NCBI RefSeq assembly: GCF_002127265.1
Contig: NZ_NFUU01000001.1
Coordinates: 1,550,001 to 1,614,000, forward strand
Source: Hydrogenophaga sp. IBVHS1
GTDB lineage: Bacteria > Pseudomonadota > Gammaproteobacteria > Burkholderiales > Burkholderiaceae_C
Length of the DNA: 64,000 nucleotides
Direction of reading: 5' to 3'
Under the pieces are notes generated by a model. The model worked only from the letters and a program-made list of their open reading frames with translations. It was not told the DNA's origin and did no database searches. This document shows positions 41,940-50,905 of this stretch, one piece after another (within the stretch, counting starts at the first letter, position 1; every line of letters begins with the position of its first letter). A program made the position numbers and the translations under genes.

Positions 41940-42015
41940 GGGACGTTAGCTCAGTTGGTAGAGCAGCGGACTTTTAATCCGTTGGTCGGCAGTTCGAGCC
42001 TGCCACGTCCTACCA
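41940..42015 (+). tRNA. tRNA-Lys (anticodon TTT)
   Basis: 76 nt including encoded CCA. Acceptor GGGACGT pairs with ACGTCCT (terminal G-U); the D arm is identical to the first copy; anticodon stem GCGGA/TCCGT with loop CTTTTAA, anticodon TTT; T arm GGCAG-TTCGAGC-CTGCC. The two genes are 43 bp apart and presumably one transcript. They are closely similar in the D and anticodon arms but differ in the acceptor and T stems, consistent with an old tandem duplication. Confidence 0.97.
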
Positions 42016-42025
42016 TTCGCAAGAG

Positions 42026-42060
42026 GGGTCCGACCGAGAGGTCGGACCCTTTCTTCGTTT
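42026..42060 (+). terminator. intrinsic terminator after tRNA-Lys
   Basis: GGGTCCGACC-GAGA-GGTCGGACCC followed by TTTCTTCGTTT. A perfect 10-bp stem with GAGA tetraloop, starting 10 bp past the second tRNA. Confidence 0.9.
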
Positions 42061-42081
42061 AACAGGGCAGCCGAGAGCGCC

Positions 42082-42840
42082 TTATCTGGTGCCGGTGAAA
42101 ATCAGGCCATCGGTGAGGCCGGGGTTCATCACGATTGAATGCAGCGTGGTGCCGTTGAGGTAAGCGTGGCCCGTAAGCACGGTTGCCGGCGGAAACACGC
42201 ATCCCGCACCGACCGTGATGGTGACGTCGTAGACATTGCCAGATGCGTGCAGGCCTGCCGTGCCAGACAGAGCGCAACCACCCACAGAAGTAGCGGAAAT
42301 CACACCGTTGGCTGCAACAACAACGGTGGATGCTTCACTGCCGGCACTGAACCCGACGAAGCCGTTGTAGGTGCCCGCCGCGGTCGTCAGGGACGGCGCA
42401 TTTTCATAGGCAGGCGCGTACGTGCCCGTGAAGGTCACCGCGGGCACACCGCCGCTCACCGTGCCGCTGATGGACGATCGTGGCGTGAATGAAGCGGAGA
42501 GTGATCCGATGGTCACGGAGGGAACGTCAAAGTTGAAGTCGCGTGTGGGCGACGCAGTAAAGGTGTTGCCGGTGGTGATCCCATTCCCTACGACCGCACC
42601 GGAAATGCCGGTGGGGGGACCACCCGCAGGCCCGGAATACAACGAATAGACGCGTCCGTTGTCCAGAATCAAGGTGGAGACTTCACGGAGCGTCGGTCCA
42701 GCACCGGAGGTGCCCACATAAAAACCCGCCGGGCTGGCCAGGGGCGTGGTGGGAGCGGGGGCGGGGCCACCATCGCCACCACACGATGCCAGCATAAGAA
42801 GAGATGCAGGCGCGAACAGTTTCAGGAGGAAGTTGTCCAC
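42082..42840 (-). CDS. putative lipoprotein, family not recognised
   Basis: A 252-residue protein. The signal MDNFLLKLFAPASLLMLASC ends in a lipobox, LASC followed by GGDGGPAPAP, so it is an exported lipoprotein; Gly at +2 favours the outer membrane. The mature part is rich in Gly, Ser, Thr and Val and reads as beta-strands: GFYVGTSGAGPTLREVSTLI, ILDNGRVYSLYSG, GTVSGGVPAVTFTGTY, YNGFVGFSAGS and GHAYLNGTTLHSIVM. Two cysteines (GGCALSG, GAGCVFPP) could form a disulfide. I start at the GTG at 42840, with AAGG 7 bp upstream; the longer open frame adds a non-signal N-terminus reaching into degraded sequence. The neighbours (tRNA-Lys terminator, decayed remnants) give no functional clue. Confidence 0.75.
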   Translation of the reverse strand: MDNFLLKLFAPASLLMLASCGGDGGPAPAPTTPLASPAGFYVGTSGAGPTLREVSTLILDNGRVYSLYSGPAGGPPTGISGAVVGNGITTGNTFTASPTRDFNFDVPSVTIGSLSASFTPRSSISGTVSGGVPAVTFTGTYAPAYENAPSLTTAAGTYNGFVGFSAGSEASTVVVAANGVISATSVGGCALSGTAGLHASGNVYDVTITVGAGCVFPPATVLTGHAYLNGTTLHSIVMNPGLTDGLIFTGTR

Positions 42841-43172
42841 AACATGACCTTTCGGAAAGGATGGTGGAAAGACTATAGGTCGATCCACCTGCCAGCCCCG
42901 GCGATAAGGCTGTGCAAGAGGAACTGGATCACGCAAACGGGGTTTGTCTGGTCTCACTCGATGTCGATGTGGGGAGTGAGGGCCGTGGCGCGGCCAATGC
43001 CGTTGGACGCGCCGGTGATGACCGCGACCTGATCCTGAAAACGGCCTATGACCGGCTATTGGACGCCGCGTCGATCGCTGTCGGCTTGCGCAGCCAGAGG
43101 GCGAGATCTTCGAGAACGGTGTCGATGCGCTGATCGACAGTTTCGCGCGCTACGTGCCCGCGCCCGCAAAAC
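42841..43172 (+). other. gene-free region with decayed coding sequence
   Basis: About 330 bp between the lipoprotein gene and GlsB/YeaQ without an intact gene on either strand. It contains the two minus-strand remnants described separately. No repeats, target-site duplications or tRNA fragments are visible that would show how it formed, although tRNA-Lys genes lie within 900 bp. Confidence 0.6.
42954..43055 (-). pseudogene. remnant of a short-chain dehydrogenase/reductase N-terminus
   Basis: A 33-codon open stretch with no start codon reads GRFQDQVAVITGASNGIGRA before ending TALTPHIDIE and a stop. The TGASNGIG motif is the Rossmann TGxxxGxG of classical SDR enzymes in its usual context (VAVITGAS-GIGRATA). 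The rest of an SDR (Ser-Tyr-Lys triad, some 220 residues) is absent. Upstream in frame is a stop codon (43056-43058). It is a clear gene fragment rather than a functional gene. Confidence 0.6.
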
Positions 43173-43183
43173 TCACTTCTTCT
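43046..43183 (-). pseudogene. unrecognised coding remnant
   Basis: An open stretch without ATG, GTG or TTG at a sensible place, reading HVARETVDQRIDTVLEDLAL then WLRKPTAIDAASNSRS and a stop. The composition is strongly protein-like (amphipathic helix) but I cannot name a family. It overlaps the 3' end of the GlsB/YeaQ gene and the 5' end of the SDR remnant in another frame. It could be the tail of a lost gene. Weak evidence. Confidence 0.3.
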
Positions 43184-43421
43184 TCACGAAGCCGTAAATC
43201 ACCAGCAGGATGATGGCGCCGATCACCGAAGCGATGAAGCCCACGGGTTCACCTTGCTGGTAAAAGCCCAGCGCCGCACCCAGGTAGCCCGCCAGAAAGG
43301 CGCCTGCCACGCCGAGGAGGGCGGTCATGATCCAGCCCATGCCGTCGTTGCCGGGTTTGATGGCTCGGGCAATGAAGCCCGCGATGAGACCGATGAACAG
43401 GGTTCCGAGAATGGACATCAT
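43173..43421 (-). CDS. GlsB/YeaQ/YmgE family membrane protein
   Basis: An 82-residue protein with three hydrophobic helices: ILGTLFIGLIAGFIARAI (about 3-20), GWIMTALLGVAGAFLAGYLGAAL (about 31-53) and GFIASVIGAIILLVIYGFV (about 61-79). The motif KPGNDGMGW between helices 1 and 2 is typical of the transglycosylase-associated GlsB/YeaQ family, often stress-induced. AAGGAAGG lies about 10 bp before ATGATG. Single gene; the next gene upstream (ABC-F) ends 44 bp away on the same strand. Confidence 0.93.
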   Translation of the reverse strand: MMSILGTLFIGLIAGFIARAIKPGNDGMGWIMTALLGVAGAFLAGYLGAALGFYQQGEPVGFIASVIGAIILLVIYGFVKKK

Positions 43422-43464
43422 GGCAGGGGGCCTTCCTTTGAACTGAGGGATCGCGCAGGATACC

Positions 43465-45411
43465 TCAGGCCCCCGCCGCCTCGATGGCCTCTTGCAGTTC
43501 CAGCCATCGCGCCTCCAGGGTCTCGTTCTCGTCGTTCACTGCCTTGAGTCGTTTGCCGGTATCGGCGATTTCCGCCGGGTTGAGCGGCTGGCCCATGGCT
43601 GCCTCGAGCCGTTGCTTTTCAAGCGCCAGAGCAGCCATGCGTTTCTCGGTCTGCTCCAGTTCCTTCTTCAGCGGTCTGGCTTTTTCGGCGAGTTGCTGGC
43701 GGCGCTGTTTCTGTTCGGCCTCAGGCATTACCACAGGGGTGCGTTGCTGCCCACGCTGCTCCTGCCGCTGGGCTTCGCGAGATTGTTTGGCCATGTCCAG
43801 CAGGTAGCGCTGGTAGTCGTCGAGATCGCCATCGAAAGGTTCGATGCCGCCGCGCGAGACCAGCCAGAACTCGTCGCACACGGCACGCAGCAAGGCGCGG
43901 TCGTGGCTGACCAGCATCACGGTGCCCTCGAACTCGTTGAGCGCGACCGACAGCGCCTCGCGCGTGGCGAGGTCGAGGTGGTTGGTGGGCTCGTCCAGCA
44001 GCAGCAGGTTGGGGCGCTGCCAGACGATCATGCAGAGCACGAGGCGGGCCTTTTCACCGCCGCTCATGCTGCCCACGGTCTGCTTCACCTGGTCACCAGT
44101 GAAGTTGAAGTTGCCCAGGAAGCTGCGCAGGTCCTGTTCGCGTGTGGGCTGACCGCTCAGGCGGCCTTCGACAGTGCATTCGCGCACCAGGCGAATCATG
44201 TGCTCCAGTGGCGTGTCTGCCGGGCGCAAAACGTCCAGTTCCTGCTGCGCGAAGTAGCCGATGTTCAGGCCCTTGCCCTCGGTGATCTGCCCGGCCAGTG
44301 GTTGCAGGTCGCGCGCGATGGTCTTGACCACGGTGGATTTACCCTGGCCGTTGGCGCCCAGAATGCCGATGCGCTGCCCGGCCAGCACCGAGCGGCTGAT
44401 GTTGCGCACGATCACGGTGGGTTCGCTGCCTTCGTCGGGTGGTGGGTAGCCAAAGCTCGCGTCGGCCATGGCCAGCATGGGGTTGGGCAGGTTCTGCGGC
44501 TCGGCGAATTCAAAAGTGAACTCCGCATCGGCCAGCACCGGCCCGATCTTTTCCATGCGCTCCAGAGCCTTCACGCGGCTCTGCGCCTGCTTGGCCTTGC
44601 TGGCCTTGGCCTTGAAGCGGTCGATGAACTTCTGCAGATGCGCCATCTTGTCCTGCTGGCGCGAATAGGCCGATTGCTGAAGCGCCATCTGCTCGGCGCG
44701 CATGTCCTCGAATCGGCTGTAGTTGCCGCCATAGCGCGTCAGCTGCGCAGCGTGAATGTGCATGGTGACATCGGTGACGGCATCGAGGAACTCGCGGTCA
44801 TGGCTGATCACGAGCATGGTGCCTTCGTAGCGCTTGAGCCAGGCTTCCAGCCAGACCAGGGCGTCCAGGTCCAGGTGGTTGGTCGGTTCGTCGAGCAGCA
44901 GCAAGTCGCTGGGGCACATGAGCGCGCGCGCCAGCTGGAGGCGCATGCGCCAGCCGCCCGAGAAGCTGTCCACCGGGCGTTCGAGTTCGTCGGTGCGAAA
45001 GCCCAGGCCGAGGATGAGGGCCTGCGCGCGCGCAGCGGCATCGTGCTCACCGGCGTCGTGCAGCGCCATGTAGGCGTGGGCCATGCGTTCGCCATCACCG
45101 CTGTCTTCGGCCGCGCTCACTTCCTGGCGGGCCAGCGACAGGGTCACGTCGCCTTCGATGACGAACTGCGTCGCCGGCATGTCGGTTTCCGGCATGTCCT
45201 GCGCCACTTGCGCCATGCGCCATTGCGGGGGAACGTAGAAGTCGCCCTTGTCTTCGTGCAGCGTGTGGTTCAGCAAGCCGAACAGGCTGGATTTGCCAGC
45301 GCCGTTGCGACCGACCAGGCCGACTTTTTCGCCGGGATTGATGGTGCAGGAAGCGCCATCGAGCAGCACCTTCGCCCCGCGGCGAAGGACCAGATTTTTC
45401 AGGGTGATCAT
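43465..45411 (-). CDS. ABC-F family ATPase (YheS-like)
   Basis: Cytoplasmic ribosome-associated ATPase of 648 residues with two ABC domains and no membrane segment. Domain 1: Walker A LVGRNGAGKSSLFGLL, signature SFSGGWRMRLQLARAL, Walker B LLLLDEPTNHLDLDAL. Domain 2: Walker A ILGANGQGKSTVVKT, signature MSGGEKARLVLCM, Walker B LLLLDEPTNHLDL. The linker with FIDRFKAKASKAKQAQSR is the P-site tRNA-interaction motif region. A C-terminal coiled coil (about 530-645) matches YheS/Uup. Start overlaps the prmB stop (ATGA). Confidence 0.93.
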   Translation of the reverse strand: MITLKNLVLRRGAKVLLDGASCTINPGEKVGLVGRNGAGKSSLFGLLNHTLHEDKGDFYVPPQWRMAQVAQDMPETDMPATQFVIEGDVTLSLARQEVSAAEDSGDGERMAHAYMALHDAGEHDAAARAQALILGLGFRTDELERPVDSFSGGWRMRLQLARALMCPSDLLLLDEPTNHLDLDALVWLEAWLKRYEGTMLVISHDREFLDAVTDVTMHIHAAQLTRYGGNYSRFEDMRAEQMALQQSAYSRQQDKMAHLQKFIDRFKAKASKAKQAQSRVKALERMEKIGPVLADAEFTFEFAEPQNLPNPMLAMADASFGYPPPDEGSEPTVIVRNISRSVLAGQRIGILGANGQGKSTVVKTIARDLQPLAGQITEGKGLNIGYFAQQELDVLRPADTPLEHMIRLVRECTVEGRLSGQPTREQDLRSFLGNFNFTGDQVKQTVGSMSGGEKARLVLCMIVWQRPNLLLLDEPTNHLDLATREALSVALNEFEGTVMLVSHDRALLRAVCDEFWLVSRGGIEPFDGDLDDYQRYLLDMAKQSREAQRQEQRGQQRTPVVMPEAEQKQRRQQLAEKARPLKKELEQTEKRMAALALEKQRLEAAMGQPLNPAEIADTGKRLKAVNDENETLEARWLELQEAIEAAGA

Positions 45412-46301
45412 GGGGAAGGCGCCTGCGAAAGGGTGAGCGCCAGAAGGGATTCGTGGGTGAGCAAAAGGACCTGGTCGTCGCCGGCGCTGGTGGTCAGCCA
45501 GACGGTTTCCAGATCGGGAAAGGCATTCTCGAATTGCTCGCGCTCGTTGCCGATTTCGAGCACGAGCACGCCGTGGGGATCGAGGTGTGTGGGGGCATCG
45601 CGCAGCAGGGCGCGGATGAAATCCATGCCGTCTGTGCCACCGGCCAGCGCGATCTCGGGCTCCGCGCGGTATTCAGCCGGCAGCGCTGCCATGCTGTGCG
45701 CGTTCACGTAGGGCGGATTGCACAGGATCAGGTCCCAGGGGCCGGGGCAGGCGGCCAGGCCATCAGACACTACCAGCGTGATGCGGTCTTGCAGCCCATG
45801 GCGTTCAACGTTGATGCGGGCCACGGCCAGGGCGTCGGTGGAGATGTCGGCACCCGTGACGCGCACCTCGGGGTAGGCCATGGCGACCAGCACGGCGAGG
45901 CTGCCATTGCCCGTGCACAGGTCCAGCACGTCGCGGCTGGCCTCGTTGAGCCAGGGATCGATGGTGCCTTCCACCAGCAATTCGGCGATGAAGCTGCGAG
46001 GCACGATCGTGCGCCGGTCGACGTGAAAGGAAACGCCCTGGAGCCAGGCTTCCTGCGTGAGGTAGGCGGCGGGTTCGCGCGTGTCGATGCGGCGCTGGAT
46101 CAGCGCGTCCACGGCCTTGCGCTCCTCTTCAGAAACCGGGCGGTGCGCAAGCGCATCCACATCGGTGTCCAACGGCAGGCCCAGCTGCCAAAGCACCAGC
46201 CAGATGGCTTCATCGCGCGCATTGGTGGTGCCGTGGCCGTAGGCAAGCGGCGCCGCTTCCAGGCGATGGCACGACTGCTGCAGGATGTCAGCGAGGTTCA
46301 C
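45408..46301 (-). CDS. prmB: 50S ribosomal protein L3 N5-glutamine methyltransferase
   Basis: S-adenosylmethionine-dependent methylation of a glutamine in ribosomal protein L3. About 297 residues: an N-terminal helical domain, then the SAM-binding VLDLCTGNGSLAVLVAMAYP, the acidic VTGADISTDALAVARIN and the catalytic ILCNPPYVNAHSM. The glutamine-MTase Asn-Pro-Pro-Tyr and EIALAGGTDGMDFI are clear. GTG 46301 has GAGAGAG at good spacing; a GTG two codons earlier (46307) is too close to it. dapE ends 12 bp upstream and the ABC-F gene overlaps downstream. Confidence 0.95.
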   Translation of the reverse strand: MNLADILQQSCHRLEAAPLAYGHGTTNARDEAIWLVLWQLGLPLDTDVDALAHRPVSEEERKAVDALIQRRIDTREPAAYLTQEAWLQGVSFHVDRRTIVPRSFIAELLVEGTIDPWLNEASRDVLDLCTGNGSLAVLVAMAYPEVRVTGADISTDALAVARINVERHGLQDRITLVVSDGLAACPGPWDLILCNPPYVNAHSMAALPAEYRAEPEIALAGGTDGMDFIRALLRDAPTHLDPHGVLVLEIGNEREQFENAFPDLETVWLTTSAGDDQVLLLTHESLLALTLSQAPSP

Positions 46302-46313
46302 GGCCACCCTCTC

Positions 46314-47486
46314 TCACGCGCCGCTTCCGGCCGCGCGCGACAGGTGCTCCAGCGTGCGCCGGTAGACGTTCTTCACCGGCTCGATGTCCGACAGTGCCAC
46401 GTGTTCATCGATCTTGTGGATGGTGGCATTGGGCGGCCCGAACTCGATCACCTGCGCGCAGACCTGCGCGATGAAGCGCCCGTCACTGGTGCCGCCCGTG
46501 GTCGAAAGCGTGGTCTGAACGCCCAGTTCGTCCACGATGGCCTGACGCACAGCGTCCACCAGCGTGCCGGGGGCCGTGAGGAAAGGCCGCCCGCCGAGCG
46601 TCCAGGCCAGGTCGTAGTCGGGGCCCTCGGCCAGGCCGTGGCGCTGCAGCAGCTCGCGCACGCGCTGCTGCAGGGCTTCGGGTGTGGATTCGGTGGAGAA
46701 GCGGAAGTTGAAATCGATCACCACGGTGCCCGGAATCACATTGCTCGCGCCGGTTCCGCCGTGGATGTTGCTGATCTGCCAGCTGGTGGGTGGGAAGAAG
46801 GCGTTGCCTTCGTCCCAGGTGGTGGCCACCAGCTCGGCCAGCGCAGGTGCCGCCAGGTGAATCGGGTTCTTCGCCAGGTGTGGATACGCAATATGGCCTT
46901 GCACGCCCTTCACGATGAGCTTGCCGCTGAGGGTGCCCCGTCGGCCGTTTTTGATCATGTCGCCGGTGCGCTCGACCGATGTGGGCTCACCGACGATGCA
47001 CCAGTCCAGCCGTTCGCCGCGCTGCTTGAGGGTCTGACAGACGACCACGGTGCCGTCCACGGCCGGGCCTTCTTCGTCGCTGGTGAGCAGGAAGGCGATG
47101 TCGATGGCCGGCTGCGGGTGGAAAGCCAGGAATTCCTCGCAAGCCACCACCATGGCCGCGAGCGATGTTTTCATGTCGGCGGCGCCGCGACCAAACAACT
47201 TGCCGTCGCGGTGGCTGGGCACGAAGGGGTTGCTGGTCCAGGCCTCGAGTGGGCCGGTGGGCACCACGTCGGTGTGGCCGGCAAACACCAGGGTGGGGCG
47301 CTGGCCGGTACCGAGGCGGGCCCAGAGGTTGGTCACCCGGAAATCCGCAGGGCCGCTCTCGATCGTCTCGCAGGTGAAGCCCAGTGGCATGAGACGTGCG
47401 GCGATCAGCGCCTGGCATCCTTCGTCGTTGGGGGTGACGGAGGAACGGGCGATCAGTTGCTCGGTGAGTCTCAGGGTGGCGGACAT
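46314..47486 (-). CDS. dapE: succinyl-diaminopimelate desuccinylase
   Basis: Releases succinate from N-succinyl-LL-diaminopimelate in lysine/peptidoglycan precursor synthesis. The 390-residue M20 metallopeptidase has [13 protein letters not shown] (metal His and Asp-Val), [18 protein letters not shown] (bridging Asp), [14 protein letters not shown] (catalytic Glu pair) and [14 protein letters not shown]. It follows pilU by 10 bp and precedes prmB by 12 bp, in an operon with dapC and dapD further upstream. Confidence 0.97.
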   Translation of the reverse strand: MSATLRLTEQLIARSSVTPNDEGCQALIAARLMPLGFTCETIESGPADFRVTNLWARLGTGQRPTLVFAGHTDVVPTGPLEAWTSNPFVPSHRDGKLFGRGAADMKTSLAAMVVACEEFLAFHPQPAIDIAFLLTSDEEGPAVDGTVVVCQTLKQRGERLDWCIVGEPTSVERTGDMIKNGRRGTLSGKLIVKGVQGHIAYPHLAKNPIHLAAPALAELVATTWDEGNAFFPPTSWQISNIHGGTGASNVIPGTVVIDFNFRFSTESTPEALQQRVRELLQRHGLAEGPDYDLAWTLGGRPFLTAPGTLVDAVRQAIVDELGVQTTLSTTGGTSDGRFIAQVCAQVIEFGPPNATIHKIDEHVALSDIEPVKNVYRRTLEHLSRAAGSGA

Positions 47487-47496
47487 GGGGGAGGGG

Positions 47497-48657
47497 TCAG
47501 AACTTCACGTCCAGCGTGAACTCGGTGAAGGTCGCCATGTCGGTGTTTTCTTCTTCGCCCGGGGTGGCGGCGTCTGCGGCCTTGGACGAGTTGAAGTCGT
47601 TCTGCAGGCGCCAGAGCAGGTTGTTCGGCGAGTCTGCGTGGGCCAGGCCTTCGTTGCGGGAAACCAGTCCATCGCTGATGAGACGCGAGAGATCCTGTTC
47701 AAAGGTCTGTGAGCCCTCGGCCAGCGATTTCTCCATCGCTTCGCGCACGCCGGAAAAATCGGCCTTCTGGATCAGGTCGGCAATCAGCGAGGTGTTGAGC
47801 ATCACCTCCATGGCGGGCACGCGCCCACCGGTGTGGGTGCGCAGCAGGCGCTGCGAAACAATGGCGCGCAGCGCGGCGGCCAGGTCGCCGAGCATGGTGG
47901 GGCGCACCTCCACCGGGTAGAAGCTCAGAATTCGGTTGAGTGCCTGGTAGCTGTTGTTGGCGTGCAGCGTGGCCAGGCACAGGTGGCCCGATTGAGCGTA
48001 TGCAATGGCGGCCGACATGGTCTCGCGGTCGCGGATCTCGCCGATCAGGATCACGTCGGGAGCCTGGCGCAGTGCGTTTTTCAGGGCGATCTGCAGCGAC
48101 GCCGTGTCGGGCCCGATCTCGCGCTGGTTCACCACCGACTTCTTGTTGCGGTAGACGTACTCGATAGGGTCTTCGATGGTGAGCACGTGGCCCGTGGTGC
48201 GCTCGTTGCGGTAGTCGATCATGGCCGCGAGCGTGGTGCTCTTGCCCGCACCGGTGGCGCCCACCATCAGCACCAGGCCGCGCTTTTCCATCACCAGCTC
48301 GGCCAGCACGGGCGCCACATTGAGCGAGTCGAGCGCGGGGATATCGCCCGGCACAAAGCGGATCACCACGGCGATGTGGCCCCGCTGGCGGAACGCGCTT
48401 ACGCGGAAGTTGCCCAGGCTGTCCAGCGGCACCGCCATGTTGAGCTCGCCGGTCTCGTGCAACTCTTCCATGCGCGTGGCGGGCACGATTTCGGCAAGCA
48501 GGTTGCGTGGCGCCTCGGGCGGCAGCACCTGGCTGTTGATGGGAATGGTCTGCCCGTTGATCTTGATCATCGCCGGCGCATGCGCCGTCAGGTACACGTC
48601 CGAGGCCTTCTTGTCGGCCATCAGGCGCAGGATGCGTTCCATGGTTCCGCTGCTCAT
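47497..48657 (-). CDS. pilU: type IV pilus retraction ATPase PilU
   Basis: Hexameric cytoplasmic motor assisting PilT in pilus retraction. The 386-residue protein has an N-terminal PAS-like domain ([20 protein letters not shown]), Walker [21 protein letters not shown], the Asp-box [21 protein letters not shown], Walker [14 protein letters not shown] and the His-box [16 protein letters not shown]. The C-terminal [12 protein letters not shown] and overall length favour PilU over PilT. AAGGA precedes the ATG at 48657. It is embedded between dapD (44 bp upstream) and dapE (10 bp downstream); pilT is not adjacent. Confidence 0.92.
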   Translation of the reverse strand: MSSGTMERILRLMADKKASDVYLTAHAPAMIKINGQTIPINSQVLPPEAPRNLLAEIVPATRMEELHETGELNMAVPLDSLGNFRVSAFRQRGHIAVVIRFVPGDIPALDSLNVAPVLAELVMEKRGLVLMVGATGAGKSTTLAAMIDYRNERTTGHVLTIEDPIEYVYRNKKSVVNQREIGPDTASLQIALKNALRQAPDVILIGEIRDRETMSAAIAYAQSGHLCLATLHANNSYQALNRILSFYPVEVRPTMLGDLAAALRAIVSQRLLRTHTGGRVPAMEVMLNTSLIADLIQKADFSGVREAMEKSLAEGSQTFEQDLSRLISDGLVSRNEGLAHADSPNNLLWRLQNDFNSSKAADAATPGEEENTDMATFTEFTLDVKF

Positions 48658-48701
48658 GCCGTGTTCCTTTGTGGATTCAAGTTGCCGCGAAGACCTTGGC
48701 C

Positions 48702-49526
48702 TCAATCGCGGAGCAGGTCGTTCAAGCTGGTTTTGGAACGAGTCTGCGCGTCCACCCGCTTGACGATGATGGCTGCGTACAGGCTGTACTTGCCGCCGTC
48801 CTTGGGCAGGCTGCCGCTGATCACCACCGAGCCGGAAGGCACGCGGCCGTAGCTCACTTCACCCGTGGCGCGGTCGTAAATGGGGGTGCTCTGGCCGATG
48901 TAGACGCCCATGGAAATCACGGAGTTCTCCTCGACCACCACGCCCTCGACCACTTCGGAGCGTGCGCCGATGAAACAGTTGTCTTCAATGATGGTGGGGC
49001 CTGCCTGCAGGGGTTCCAGCACACCGCCAATACCCACCCCACCGGAGAGGTGCACGTTCTTGCCGATCTGGGCGCACGAGCCCACGGTGGCCCAGGTGTC
49101 GACCATGGAGTTTTCATCCACATAGGCGCCGATGTTGACGTAGCTGGGCATGAGGATGGCGCCCTTGGCGATGTAGCTGCCACGGCGCGCGACGGCCGGC
49201 GGCACCACGCGCACACCGGTGGCCTTCATTTCCGCTTCGCTCAGGTGGGCGAACTTGGTCTTGACCTTGTCGAAGAACGCCAGGTCGCCGCTGCGCATCA
49301 CTTCGTTGTCCTTCAGGCGGAACGACAGCAGCACTGCCTTCTTGATCCACTGGTGCACCGTCCACTGGCCAACGCCCTGGCGGGTCGCCACGCGCAGGCG
49401 GCCCTTGTTGAGTTCCGAAATCACATGCTCGACGGCTTCCTGCACTTCCTTGGGGGCGGAAGCGGGGGAAAGGTCGGCGCGGTTGTCCCAGGCGTTGTCG
49501 ATGAGGGTTTGCAGTTGTTGGGTCAT
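48702..49526 (-). CDS. dapD: 2,3,4,5-tetrahydropyridine-2,6-dicarboxylate N-succinyltransferase
   Basis: Transfers succinyl from succinyl-CoA to tetrahydrodipicolinate in the succinylase branch of lysine synthesis. The 274-residue protein has an N-terminal helical domain ([13 protein letters not shown]) and a left-handed beta-helix of hexapeptide repeats (about 105-230; [52 protein letters not shown]). I use the conserved start MTQQLQ; the 30 extra in-frame residues are unlikely. dapC lies 38 bp upstream. Confidence 0.97.
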   Translation of the reverse strand: MTQQLQTLIDNAWDNRADLSPASAPKEVQEAVEHVISELNKGRLRVATRQGVGQWTVHQWIKKAVLLSFRLKDNEVMRSGDLAFFDKVKTKFAHLSEAEMKATGVRVVPPAVARRGSYIAKGAILMPSYVNIGAYVDENSMVDTWATVGSCAQIGKNVHLSGGVGIGGVLEPLQAGPTIIEDNCFIGARSEVVEGVVVEENSVISMGVYIGQSTPIYDRATGEVSYGRVPSGSVVISGSLPKDGGKYSLYAAIIVKRVDAQTRSKTSLNDLLRD

Positions 49527-49564
49527 GGAACTCAAGACAGAAGTGAACAAGGGGAGCGCGCGCT

Positions 49565-50788
49565 TCAGGTGCGGCGCGAAACAAACTCGACGATTCGGGT
49601 GGCGGCTTCGAAACACTCTGCGGGCTCGGCCACCAGCGCCATGCGAATCCGGCCGGTACCCGGGTTGACGCCGCCGGTCTCGCGGGCCAGGTAGCTGCCG
49701 GGCAAGACCGTCACATTGTATTGAGCCAGCAGATCGCGGGCGAAGGCTTCATCGGCGCTCAAGCCCGGGCTGGCCTGGGCGAAGGCGGCGGGCACGCCGG
49801 CCCACAGATAGAACGCGGCGTCGGGCAGCGCGACATCGAGCACATTCGCCAGCAAGGGCGTGACCTGGGCGAACTTTTCGCGGTACTGGCGCCGGTTGTC
49901 CACCACGTGGGCTTCGTCGTTCCAGGCGGCGATGCTGGCTGCCTGCACTGCCGGGCTCATGGCGCCACCGTGGTAGGTGCGGTAGAGCAGGAAAGCCTTG
50001 ATGAGCGCCGCGTCGCCGGCCACGAACCCGCTGCGCAAACCTGGCACGTTGCTGCGTTTCGAAAGGCTCGTGAAGCTCATGAGCCGCGGGAAGCCCGTGC
50101 GGCCGAGTCGCTGGGCAGCTTCCAGACCACCCAGCGGGGGTTCGTCGCGGAAGTAAATCTCGCTGTAGCACTCGTCCGAAGCGATCACGAAACCGTGGCG
50201 ATCGCTCAACTCGAAAATGCGCCGCCATTCCTCCAGCGGCATCACCGCACCGGTGGGGTTGCCCGGCGAGCACACATACAGCAACTGCGTGCGCGCCCAC
50301 ACGGCCTCCGGCACGCTGTCCCAATCGGTGGCGAAATTTCGAGCCGGGTCGCTGGCCACGTAGTGCGGCTCGGCGCCACCCAGGAAAGCCGCGCCTTCGT
50401 AGATTTGATAGAACGGATTGGGCATCACCACGGTGGCGCCCTCGCGCGTGGGGTCGAGCACCGTCTGGGCGAAGGCAAACAGGGCCTCGCGCGATCCATT
50501 GATCGGCAGCACCTGGGTGGCTGGGTCGAGTGCGATGCCGTAGCGCCGCTGCACCCAGCCAGCGCAAGCCTGGCGCATGCCCGGCTCACCCGCGGTCGCG
50601 GGGTAGCCGGTCAGGCTGGTGCCGAGCGAATCGGCCAGCGCCTGCTTAAGAAAATCAGGCGTGGCATGGCGGGGTTCACCGATGCCGAGGCTGATGGGGC
50701 GCAAGGCCGGGTTGGGGGTGACGTCGGCAAAAAGCCGTCGCAGCCGCTCGAAGGGGTAGGGCTGCAGGCGGGCGAGCAAAGGATTCAT
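49565..50788 (-). CDS. dapC: succinyldiaminopimelate transaminase
   Basis: PLP-dependent aminotransferase making N-succinyl-LL-diaminopimelate. The 407-residue fold-type I enzyme has the N-terminal [61 protein letters not shown] and the PLP lysine in [18 protein letters not shown]. First gene of the dapC-dapD-pilU-dapE-prmB-ABC-F run. Its promoter lies in the 117 bp shared with the divergent smc. Confidence 0.94.
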   Translation of the reverse strand: MNPLLARLQPYPFERLRRLFADVTPNPALRPISLGIGEPRHATPDFLKQALADSLGTSLTGYPATAGEPGMRQACAGWVQRRYGIALDPATQVLPINGSREALFAFAQTVLDPTREGATVVMPNPFYQIYEGAAFLGGAEPHYVASDPARNFATDWDSVPEAVWARTQLLYVCSPGNPTGAVMPLEEWRRIFELSDRHGFVIASDECYSEIYFRDEPPLGGLEAAQRLGRTGFPRLMSFTSLSKRSNVPGLRSGFVAGDAALIKAFLLYRTYHGGAMSPAVQAASIAAWNDEAHVVDNRRQYREKFAQVTPLLANVLDVALPDAAFYLWAGVPAAFAQASPGLSADEAFARDLLAQYNVTVLPGSYLARETGGVNPGTGRIRMALVAEPAECFEAATRIVEFVSRRT

Positions 50789-50905
50789 GGCTGGGGATTA
50801 TCGGGGCTGCCGCCCACGGTATCATCGACCACCGCCGCGCAACCGCCGTGGCGGAAAAAATGCCTTTGAATTCAATCACTTGGCTTTGCCACGGGGCCTT
50901 CCAGC

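Noticed and set aside
43492..45711. Long plus-strand open frame (about 739 codons) opposite the ABC-F gene
   Set aside because: The minus-strand frame has complete ABC-F motifs; the plus-strand frame has none and no ribosome site.
45453..47519. Plus-strand open frame of about 688 codons opposite prmB and dapE
   Set aside because: Antisense shadow; prmB and dapE motifs are intact on the minus strand.
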